A stretch of 64,000 nucleotides of DNA, taken from positions 2,648,501-2,712,500 of the forward strand of contig JAKOGI010000001.1 of assembly GCA_029747015.1 (NCBI GenBank). Direction: 5' to 3'. Below, in pieces: positions 55,501 to 64,000 of the stretch. This DNA comes from Carnegiea gigantea (taxonomy: Eukaryota > Streptophyta > Magnoliopsida > Caryophyllales > Cactaceae). Position 1 is the stretch's first letter, and each line of letters opens with the position of its first letter. Made by a program: the position numbers and the translations under genes. The notes under the pieces are model-generated. The model had not been told where the DNA came from. It ran no database searches and worked only from the letters and a program-made list of their open reading frames with translations.

Positions 55501-58500
55501 TGCGAAAAGCATCAACCCTCTTAGTGTAAGGCTTGATGTATAGGTGCGTTCTATGCGAACCTTCACCTAGTTGCACCTTAACAGCATTTGCCATCAAGTC
55601 TTGGATTTGCTTAATAGTCATTGATCCAGAGGACTTGACATATTTAGGGATAGCGCCTTTCTTTGACTGTTTCTTGCCGTCAGAGGCTTTAGTGTGGGTG
55701 GACACTTTTTCTAAGTCCACGCTTTCTGAGTCCTTTGTAGAAGACTGAGCAGACCGTTTTTCTAACTTCCTGGTCAACTTCGCAATCTTTTCTTCCTGAA
55801 ACTTTATGCGCGCTTCCTTTTCTTCGTTCTCCCTGGTGAGTTCTTCTAGGATGACCTTCATGTTAGCCATTTCCTCTTCCAGAGTGGTTGTACCTGTTAT
55901 CATGCTGGCATAACAACAGTTTTGGAGGAATCAACTTCGGTCTCTGACATGCACGCCCCCTTTGGTGAGGGCGAAGAAGAGTTGTTGTTGTAATAGTCTT
56001 CAACCTCGCAGACTGGAGATTAAAGCTGAAGGTTGTAAATTCCATCCATCCTAGAGGGCGCATTTTGCTGCGTCTTCAAGTCTTGGAGTTTGAATGGGCG
56101 CATCGCAGTTTGCCCAAGAGCGGTCGGCGCATCAACTTTCGCCATACTTCTGGTCTTCATTGTGTGCGTACACTTGCTAGAAGTGACGCTCGCTTCACAG
56201 GATCTAAGAGAGAGAGATCCCGTGTTCTTCTTCTTCGAAGCTTGAGCGGCAATGTTCTCTGTAGCCATGTCTTCGTTGAAGATGATATTCTTGTGACTTG
56301 AAAGTCTTGATCTTTTAGGAGAAAGAGATGAGAGGTAGAGAAGTCCCACCGAGTGTACCAATTTTTGTAATCACAAATTACAAAGATTGAATTTTTAGAG
56401 ATTCAATTAAATGAATATAGTCTCTATGAATACAATGATCCTCTTATTCTTTCTCTTTTTTAGATAGATTTTCCAACCTTTGAATCAAGGGGGATAGGAG
56501 CCTATTTATAGGAGAGCCTCCCCTTTGAAAGTCAAGATGGGCCTTGACTTGGGTTTTGGACATGGGCATTTCGACTAGGCCTCACCCTAAATTGCTTTGA
56601 CTTTCGTTTGTTTTGACTTTGACTTTGATTTTGATTTTGACTTGGGAGTCTCCCGAATTTGGGCTGAGCATTGACTTAAAAGTCGCCTCGAGATTTGACC
56701 AGACGTTGACTTGAGAGTTGTTTGACCTTTGACTTTAATTTTGACTTTGACATGTTTTCGACAACGCCTTGACTTGGACGTCATTCGGGCTTTTAAGTCG
56801 TGACTTGACTTGGTAATCTTCTAGAGCCTCGATTTGAGTTTTTGCTTGAACTTTGACCGAGCTTGGATTTGGAAGTCATTTGGTCTTCGTCTTGAGCTTG
56901 ACTTTTGAGTCTTTTGGACTTGACTTGTGAGTCGTTGGGCTTGATTAAATTAATTAAAAGAGTTGGCCCAATTAATTAAATTAATTTTATTTTGGTAAAG
57001 CACGAATAAATTTTTTGTACCTACAGAAGGTTTGACAGACTCCAAGAAACATCTAAAAGCACCAGAAAGCTCTTGGCTCCAGTCTGAATAAAGGACTCAC
57101 TTTGATTACGGGTTATTCCTGATAGTGGACCTCTAACAACTCTTGCTGAGTTGCTGATAACTGAAGTCAGTTCATTTCTACTAATAGTCTGTTTCTGTGC
57201 TGCTGCGCACAGATAACCACAGTAGACCTCCTATGCCAAGAGTCATCCTAAAAAAGATTGAACTCTTACCATTGCACCTCGACACATTTCCCAATTGGGG
57301 ATGAGCACAAATCACATGTGCCCAGGGGCAGAACTGGAACCTGCCAAACTGTTCTGACTCAGATTCCCAAAATTCGGAACCAAATCTTTTTTTTTTTTTA
57401 ATAAGAAAAATATGATATATATTAAAAAAAAAGGGATATACAAGGAAGGTGCTAATTTAGCATTCCACCAAGTTGATTACAGCCCAAGAATAAGCTATGC
57501 ACAAAATTAATAACTTCCAACGAGGAAGAACAAAAAACCTCCTCTTCCCAAAAGAAAAGAGTCTTGAGTCATTTATCCTTTTAACTGCTCTAAGTAGGTT
57601 TCCATCCATTCAACAACTCTCCTATTTCTCTCCATCCACAATAACCAAAAGATAACATGAGATGGATCGGAAGACTTTGAACTTGGCCCTTCTCCAAAAG
57701 AAACCTTCCCACACCGATGACCGATGACTCACAGAACTTGGCATCACCCATTGAAGGCCCAAGCAGCTAAAGGCTACATCCCAGAGGCATCTAGCAATCG
57801 GGCAATGGAGAAGTAAATGGTCTGTAGTTTCTAGACCACTTTTGCACATAAAACATCTATTGACCAAGATCTTACCCCTCTTTTGTAAATTATCAAAGGT
57901 TAAGATCTTGCCTTGAGAAGCTTGCCATACACAAAAGGACTTCTAGATAATATTCCATGGAAAGTCGCAATCTGATAATGACGAGGAAGAATTGCCAGCA
58001 GACGAAGAAAGGTGAAGGAAATAACGACGAGGACAAATTCCCTAAAATTCGGAACTAAATCTAAAGAAAATAAATAATAAATACCCGGAATGGGAATCGA
58101 GAACTGCTTAGGAGAACTTGCAGTTCCAGGAACCAGGAATTGGGAAAAAAAACCTAGGTACTTGCGAAACAGTTAATATATTTTATCCAGGGGCCAAGTT
58201 CATGCGCACTACATGTCATTTTAAAGAAATTAAATAAATAATAAATAAAAACCTATTCTTCAGTGAGCCAGTTCTCTCGAAACCCAGTACTTCTAACTCT
58301 CTTTGCCATCCACTACTCTGTTCCTCTCTTCCTGACGTCCTCCCTCTTTTCCATGCTTGTCATATATAAGTTTTTAGTTGCGTCTTTTGTGTCTTAAAAC
58401 ATTTGATACCTCCCAAGCTTTCATTGTCAGCGATCCCAAAAGGAAAATAAAATTGTGTGCTTGAAATTGATTCGAAAATTTAATTATCAAAAGAGAGAGG

Positions 58501-61500
58501 AAGTAGAGGAACAAAAGGAATGGGAATCCACATAACAGATGACTACAAGTCACAAACAAAGGAACTAACTCCTTTGTTGGACAAATTCAACTCCTTTGTT
58601 AAAATGATAGTCCTCATGAACTCAAAAAAACGCTATGCAACATTTTATTGGCAATTCTCATTTACCAACTATTAGTCACTAAACATTAAAAGATCTCGAT
58701 TCATTTACTGTAGCAATGACTTGAAGGTCAACACAGTACACTTGCACAACTTCCAACTGATAACTAAAGTCAGACAGTCAAACTCGAGACACCAAAGGGG
58801 AAGGGAAATCACTTCAGAAAAGAGGGCATAAATAATACATGTCCCGTCACAATATCTTCAAGAGATAATGGTAAAGCCTAAGCACAACATATCGCTATGA
58901 AGCTAAGAAAACATCAACGCGACATACAATTTACACCACCTCATTACCCACAAATATTCTATTATTCCTCTTAACAACTAACATAACATTTATAGCAAGA
59001 AAGGCATTACATCAAAGAATTCTGTTTTGTCCAAAATGAAACCAACATCTCCCAAGGAGATGATGAAAACAGATAGATGTTCAATCACTTCTTATACACT
59101 ACATCCAAAAAACTAGTCAATATAAAAGAAGCTGCTAGCAAGAACAAAATTATTCAGGTATATAATTCTGTAACAAGGACTTACTAGAGCATCAGATAGT
59201 GCAGGGCCAACAATGTCATTCTGGATACTCTGTGTGGCAGGGATTGAAGCAGATTTGTCACCTTTGAAAACCAAGGACAAAGCAAGATCCAAATTTGAGA
59301 GCTGAAGAGTAGATTCCACCAGATTTAAGACCCGTGCTTTTGCACTCTCAACCTAAATTGATAAAAATCAGACACCCAAGGCACTTGGCATTTAAATGTG
59401 CAACCACATTACATATAAACCTAGACAAGAGATGTAATTTAAACCTCACTAATATAAGTATCAAAGTTATGTAAACTAAAAGCTGCGTACCAGCGAGAAA
59501 ATTTGGCGTCTCCAGGAAACGCTCTCATTTTCCATTCTCAATGCATATTGCTCAACAGTGCCCATCAATTCCTTCACTGATGCCAAGTCCTTCTTAGCAT
59601 ACCGACAGTCCTGTGTCACAAGTGTTTGACAAGAAGACAGCAGTCGCTCTGCTATTGCAATAGGTGTTTCAAGCTTAATCTTCATTCTCTCAAGCCCAGC
59701 ACTCGTGGAACCATCCAAAAATCCATACAAAAAACTCTCAAAATCTTCAAAGCTGTCAGTACTTGAGCTAGTATCCGACACTGACAAATCTAATTGAACT
59801 GTCCCAATGTCACTGGCAGCGAGTTTTGCTTGGAGAGCGGACCGTGCAGACACAGAAAATACTGTAACATGATCTACATTCAGCAACTTCTGAACATTTT
59901 CACTGACAAATTTTATTGCTTCCTCAAGCTGCATGAAATTTTAATGCAGACTTCATCAAGTCCAGAATCAATGAGGATTACCAAACAGGACTGTTAGTCA
60001 CAACCTCTAAACAATTTTCTACTTTTCTTTAATTAATTCGTAGAAAATCTCTCATCAGACTGCCCTCTGCTGTTTTTTGAGGTCAGTATCCAATTGAGAC
60101 CTTTTAAATCTAGGGTACAATAGAAATAATCTCTTGCAAGTCAATTTTAAGGAAAAGCGCAGACAAGAGACCCCTTGCAAACAGCCCCAGGCAGATCTTC
60201 AAGGAACTCATTGGTTCGATATGGTTAGCAAGGCTCATGCTCTCCACAAAGGAGATGAGATCCATATATAACCCAACAAAGTGGCATTTCTACCAGGTTA
60301 CATTCACTTACCAGCCATGAATTGCACAAGGCAAATCACAATGTGACACATCATTGAGATCTCTTACATACAAAAAGCTGATGCAATTTTAGCATTATTC
60401 CAACATATATAGTAGATAAATACGTACCTCACTGGAGTTCCTATACAAATCAGCTTTGTTTAATAAGAAGACTACTCTTTTCTTCCATTGTTGTGTATAC
60501 CGAAGAAATGTGACCTGAAAAACTCCCATTTGAGGACGGAAATCAGCCAAAATTTGAAATGGAACTTGCAAGTGTTTAATCTTATATAAAGTAGTAAAAA
60601 GGAGATAGGTTAAACGTTTCTTCCTTCTTCCTAGAAAAACTATCATCTTTGCCTCGTGCTCAATATCAAAGGGAACATTTTCATCACATGAATAATCCTA
60701 CTAGTTTATAATGAAAAGCTAATAGGATTTTATCACCCATAATTTGTACACAGGCTTCCGCAAACAAATCATGACATCATACCATGATAAGCAACAATAA
60801 GGACAATGATAATTGTGACACATTTACTTAACTAAAGACCAAAGCATTGATGTATAGTTGAATGAGCAACTCAGCCATTACGAAGTAAAGAAATAAAACC
60901 ATGAGGAGTAAATAGTACCTCGCTCTCACTCAAAGGACGATCAGCAGACAGGACAAAAAGAAGCAAGTCAGCCCGAGGTACAAATTCTTCAGTAAGGCGC
61001 TGCTGCCTTTGTAGAATGACATTAGTTCCAGGAGTATCCACAATAACCATCTGCATCAATAGGGAGAAAGGCAATATATTTCAACTGACAAAACAGCTGA
61101 TTGCAATAAATAAATAAATAAAAATAATAGAAGAAAAACAAAAACACAATTAAAGGCAGGAGCAGCTTCTTTAGACATGCAAAATTAATGAATGAACAGT
61201 ATCACAAGAACAGAGATCATTACAGGAAGACTTCTAGAGAGTATCATATGAAGAAGTAACACCTTACATCCTTTAAGAGGGAAAAGATGCACCACACATG
61301 CTCAAATGGCAATATAAGCATTCTTTATTATTTATACCCCTAGAAGTGATCCAATGCCATTTTAAAAGTTCATTCAACTAAGTTATAAGCAAACGCCGGC
61401 TCCTGTCATTATACAAAAAAGCACAGACGTTATCTTACAGTCCCCAACATATCAGCAAAGAATGATGGAAGTCCTCATTAAGCAATCATGATAAATTTAG

Positions 61501-64000
61501 AGTTAAACAGCTATTCTGCTAAATTCCCCTACTCATACAAAGACCTTGGAATATTCCAATTTTCTTTTGGACTGCTTAAGGGTCCATGCTGTTCACCAAA
61601 AGCAAAATGCAATGAATCATGAATGAAATCACATATTGTGTTTAATCAAGGCATGAATTCAATACAAGGAAAGTATGTTACTTCATACCCTAGGGAAGGG
61701 GGCACAGACCAGCGGGACGTAGGTGTGAACCAGTGCCCTAGTTTTGAGGGGAAACTTAAACTACTAGACGTTAAGTCTCATACTTTAAAAACACTAGCCA
61801 AACACAAGGAATGGGGATCTAATACCTTAAGTTAGCAAGTTTCATCCCTTGACATCCAACGGAACACCCTATCAGTACCTTCTAGTTAAGTAGTGTGGTT
61901 GACTCTAACATCATATTTCCTTCACCATATTATCACGACAGATTGTAATGCGCTTTGTTCTCACATAGAATATTGAGCCGCTGGCTCAAATTTTGTCATA
62001 ATAGATATCAGCACACTCCAAACAATTCTTGTGACATCCACCTGAACTGACCTCAGGCTAACGACAAAATTTTGGGTGACTTGGTTCTAGGCAATCTGTG
62101 GAGCGTTAATGTTATATATGCTTGCCAATGTCTACTGTAGAATAATGAGCTATCAGGGTAAGTAGTTTTTGTTATTATATAAGGTATTCAAGGGACTATT
62201 TACTTATCCATAAAAGCCTAATAGAGTAAGCAAATGCCCTGAAAGCCTAATATAAAAATCACCTAAATGCCTATCTAATACACCACTAATATCTCCTTTG
62301 TTCCCAACATTGGCCTTCCCCGAACAACTATTAGGTAAGCCATCTTTTCTTTTGAGCACCTGCGAGTACAGGCTGAGAGATGGAAAAAAGGACAGAAAAA
62401 GAAGGTGAAAGAGAGAAAGATCAAGACACCACAAGGGATTGCTGAATCAAAGAAGTGTCCTCATGCATAGTCGGTGACTTGACCTTCAATTATTGTGAAC
62501 TTCAGATACAAATGAAAAAGTTAGGTAATTTTTGAGTAAAAGTCAGTGTTTTCCAGCCCGCTTTTGCACTGTGCAGCATGTAGAAGTATACAACAGTCGT
62601 AGAAAAAGAGAAAGCAACTTGGTTAGATCTAAAAAAGTGAATTGGACAGATTCCCAAGCACAAAACAAATTCTATAGTTAACTCCAAGGTGATGACAGTA
62701 ATTCAGTAACACCTCGCAGTTCCTGATCAATGCCGCATCAGAAATACAGAGACTAAAGCTTGTTCCCTGAAACATCTTCTCCAAGAAGAATCCTATAAAA
62801 AGGTGTATCTATCATATCCATATGACAAATTGCACGCACAGTTTTGACAGCAATCATAATAGAGCCAGAAGCAGCGGTCATATTGCATGAGATACATCAA
62901 GCCACTGTGGCTAAATTGACAGGTTTCAAACTTTGAATGGAAATATGGTAATTCATATTGGCAAGAGTGAAGGATTTTTACTTTGCACAAAATGCACAAA
63001 CAACTCTACAAAATATGCCTTGAATGACTAATTTTAATGTTTAATGCAGTTTCAAAATTGTTTAAGGCTGAGATCATGTGAGATTGTTACATAATGGTGT
63101 GCCGTATGAGACAAGTTGACTATTTTGACACAATGGACATTATATTGTGCTAGATGAAAGGAAGACAACCATGAAACAAATATCAGATTTGTCCTTTTGC
63201 CCATGAAAATAATTTTTTACCTTTCACATCAGGCTTTTGCAGAATTATGAGACTAACTTTAACTTCAAATGAGTGCCAATTTGGTATACTTCCTTGCATT
63301 GCCTTCATCGCATCAGTGACCAATCAACGGTGTCACTGACCTCTAATACTCATCAACTCCTAAAATTTATCAATATTCATATTTTCATATGTAGAAAAAT
63401 AGTTGTTGTTACAATGGTAGGCCTTGAAAAGGGCACTTCATCCTTATGTGAGTGACTTTACATAAGAACATACAAAAGTTTTGAGACATCCTTTTTTTAG
63501 GTATCAGCAAGCTATATGTCATTCTGTAGTGGCCAATGAGTGCTTCATAGCATAAACTCCGGAACTTCACGGCTACAGTCTACATCCTAGAAGGTTTTCC
63601 AACTAGTGCAAAAGCATGGAATTCGCCTCTCTCCCATGGTTCTACATCAAGAACCTTTCCATTTAATACAAATAAAGCAAACTTAGTTATGCCAATACAG
63701 AAGCAAACTTTACCAGCACAGTGTCATTCTTGCATATCCACATACATGGTCATTTGAAGCTCATTGAAGAAAACAGAAGCACAAACCATGGGAGCAAAAA
63801 TCTACTGTCATCAATTACCTTTTTTAGAACTTGGGCAGATAGGTAGCAGATATACTGACCATCTGGCTGTGTTTCACAACGTTGCTGCTCCGTAGAGTCA
63901 AAATCACAATAGCGAAGAAAGGTTATTTCATTGGTGGTAGGAACTACGCCCTCTTTCAGGAATTTCCCCCCAAGAAGTGCATTGATGACAGTTGATTTTC
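46260..64000 (-). CDS. FZL: FZL, fuzzy-onion-like chloroplast GTPase, 5'-truncated
   Basis: Eight - strand exons: 64000-63819, 61050-60919, 60514-60428, 59928-59491, 59352-59185, 49418-49188, 48473-48358 and 46542-46260. They join in phase into 544 residues and a TGA stop. The window edge cuts the P-loop ([14 protein letters not shown] remains). Further dynamin-type GTPase motifs are VPTTNEIT (G2), VDTPGTNV (G3) and LLNKADLY (G4). A helical region follows, then a hydrophobic C-terminal segment ([36 protein letters not shown]). Known: FZL is a mitofusin-like GTPase of thylakoid and inner envelope that shapes thylakoid networks. Arabidopsis FZL is about 910 residues, so the N-terminal third and transit peptide are missing. 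One intron (49419-59184) is enlarged by two retroelements in the sense orientation. Confidence 0.93.
46543..48357 (-). other. FZL intron before last exon
   Basis: This 1.8-kb AT-rich intron contains a C15/A11 homopolymer block (about 47164-47190). No coding or mobile sequence is recognised. The 715-nt intron at 48474-49187 is likewise plain. Confidence 0.65.
48358..48473 (-). CDS. FZL: FZL exon, hydrophobic membrane segment
   Basis: It reads [20 protein letters not shown] then [18 protein letters not shown]. The Gly/Ala/Leu-rich stretch is the membrane-insertion region of FZL. It ends with two bases of a Gly codon before GTAATA. Confidence 0.92.
49188..49418 (-). CDS. FZL: FZL exon after the giant intron
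   Basis: 77 codons, [20 protein letters not shown] then [20 protein letters not shown], ending QEIRQV at GTGAGC. Phase 0 matches the exon at 59185. Confidence 0.92.
50496..51171 (-). repeat. 3' LTR
   Basis: It is 676 bp and colinear with the 5' LTR. By eye, about 17 differences fall in the first 175 bases of the low-coordinate end, mostly transitions, which suggests an old insertion. The TATA equivalent at about 50632-50641 is degraded (TTAAATAG on the - strand). Confidence 0.92.
51172..51190 (-). other. Polypurine-tract candidate
   Basis: CTCGAGGGGCCAATT on the - strand abuts the 3' LTR. It is purine-rich but not a perfect tract. Confidence 0.4.
51191..52844. other. Non-coding 3' interior of LTR element
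   Basis: T/G-rich sequence with several long T- and G-runs (near 51892, 51955-51975, 52040-52060, 52228-52248). No pol domain is visible on either strand. Confidence 0.65.
52845..53272. repeat. 45-bp tandem repeat in LTR element
   Basis: About nine imperfect units open with GAACAGTTTAG or a close variant and contain CTCTT-TTCGGGAGTCTTC. The spacing is mostly 44-48 bases, so frames stay open in both directions for stretches ([15 protein letters not shown] on -, [14 protein letters not shown] on +). They lie just 3' of the gag remnant. Confidence 0.88.
53282..56268 (-). pseudogene. Degenerate retrotransposon gag
   Basis: On the - strand it starts [20 protein letters not shown] (ATG at 56268). 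Then come a coiled-coil-like part ([20 protein letters not shown]) and a gag core across frames ([71 protein letters not shown]). A knuckle-like [14 protein letters not shown] lies near 54640-54690. Repeated VFSRLG motifs occur at about 53460-53660. Several stops and frame changes interrupt it (for example near 55116 and 55497). It is a packaging protein remnant, not translatable as one protein. Confidence 0.85.
56342..56361 (-). other. Primer-binding-site candidate
   Basis: TGGTACACTCGGTGGGACT on the - strand begins four bases after the 5' LTR end. It starts with TGG, as expected for pairing with a tRNA 3' CCA. I could not assign the tRNA. Confidence 0.55.
56366..57025 (-). repeat. 5' LTR
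   Basis: On the - strand it runs TGTAGGTACAAAAAATTTAT to AATTTGTGATTACA, 660 bp. The upstream (U3) part at about 56520-56950 is packed with GTCAA/TTGAC motifs. A TATA box CTATAAATAG lies at 56502-56511 on the - strand. Confidence 0.92.
57388..58043 (-). mobile_element. LINE 3' fragment with 19-bp target duplication
   Basis: On the - strand a zf-RVT segment ([20 protein letters not shown] then [18 protein letters not shown]) near 57740-57865 is followed by a 3' UTR and an A-tail (T-run at 57388-57399). AAAATTCGGAACCAAATCT at 57369-57387 recurs with one mismatch at 58044-58062. It is 5'-truncated and shares its 3' end with the fragment at 23788-24229, not with that at 15905. Confidence 0.9.
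59185..59352 (-). CDS. FZL: FZL exon, helical region
   Basis: 56 codons, [20 protein letters not shown] then [20 protein letters not shown], ending ALSDAL at GTAAGT. The next coding exon is 9.8 kb away. Confidence 0.92.
59491..59928 (-). CDS. FZL: FZL exon, end of GTPase and helical bundle
   Basis: 146 codons start [20 protein letters not shown] and continue [15 protein letters not shown] and [20 protein letters not shown]. The exon ends WRRQIFSL at GTACGC. Confidence 0.93.
60428..60514 (-). CDS. FZL: FZL exon with G4
   Basis: 29 codons ([20 protein letters not shown] then ADLYRNSSE) lie between TTTTTCAG and GTACGT. NKAD is the G4 guanine-specificity motif. Confidence 0.93.
60919..61050 (-). 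CDS. FZL: FZL exon with G3
   Basis: 44 codons ([20 protein letters not shown] then [20 protein letters not shown]) lie between GATGCAG and GTACTA, phase 0. DTPG is the G3 motif. Confidence 0.93.
61051..63818 (-). other. FZL intron between P-loop and G3 exons
   Basis: This 2.8-kb AT-rich intron shows no coding or mobile sequence. The shorter introns 60515-60918 and 59929-60427 are also plain. Confidence 0.65.
63819..64000 (-). CDS. FZL: FZL exon with P-loop and G2
   Basis: It reads [20 protein letters not shown] and then [14 protein letters not shown], ending LSAQVLKK at a GTAATT donor. The exon continues beyond the window. Confidence 0.92.

Larger units (their letters stand above)
50496..57025 (-). 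mobile_element. Non-autonomous LTR retrotransposon, 6.53 kb
   Basis: Two directly repeated LTRs (50496-51171 and 56366-57025) start TG and end CA in the - orientation and are flanked by a perfect 5-bp target duplication GAAGG (50491-50495 and 57026-57030). A primer-binding-site candidate and a purine-rich tract lie at the expected internal borders. The interior encodes a degenerate gag with a CCHC-like knuckle, but no protease, reverse transcriptase, RNase H or integrase motif was found in any frame. The gag resembles that of plant Ty3/gypsy elements. It is inserted in the sense orientation in an FZL intron. Confidence 0.9.
49419..59184 (-). other. FZL giant intron, 9.8 kb
   Basis: The intron contains an LTR retrotransposon (50496-57025) and a LINE fragment (57388-58043). 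Together with their target duplications these explain about 7.2 kb, leaving a host intron of about 2.5 kb. The flanks 49419-50490 and 58063-59184 show only AT-rich sequence and a G14 run near 50018. Confidence 0.85.

Overview
The window is nuclear DNA of a flowering plant. It has large spliced genes, AT-rich introns and intergenic DNA, and plant transposons (LINE, LTR, PIF/Harbinger, MITE-like). Two genes are recognisable plant-lineage genes: NO VEIN and the chloroplast dynamin-like GTPase FZL. I cannot name the species.

Region 1 (1-30000, + strand) is almost filled by NO VEIN (NOV). Twelve exons between 189 and 29692 join without a phase break into 2,559 residues plus a stop; the N-terminus lies off the left edge. 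The protein carries candidate nuclear-localisation signals, a sacsin-like GHKL/HATPase domain split by an intron, a long helical middle region and a C-terminal DUF3883 domain with an intact D...ExK signature. Its introns hold three 5'-truncated LINE fragments (two subfamilies), two copies of a 159-bp inverted-repeat element, a fold-back element in dinucleotide repeats, and an intronic direct duplication.

Region 2 (30000-36000) holds a decayed autonomous PIF/Harbinger transposon on the - strand: a promoter-like GC-rich stretch, a 5' leader with an AT-rich repetitive intron, a Myb/SANT-like ORF, then a transposase ORF. Both ORFs are broken, several times at positions where I expect tryptophan.

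Region 3 (36700-41250, - strand) is a small complete five-exon gene of 199 residues whose exons are all under 200 bp. It belongs to a plant family I recall as TIP41-like.

Region 4 (46260-64000, - strand) is the 3' two thirds of FZL, cut at the right edge inside the P-loop. One 9.8-kb FZL intron contains a 6.5-kb non-autonomous LTR retrotransposon (5-bp target duplication, degenerate gag, no visible pol, W-box-rich LTRs) and a 0.66-kb LINE fragment (19-bp target duplication), both in the sense orientation of FZL.

The genes share no operon-like relationship. The main biology here is the NOV protein architecture and intron growth by transposons. I found no clear new multi-gene system. The strongest lead is the combination of a GHKL ATPase and a nuclease-like fold in NOV.
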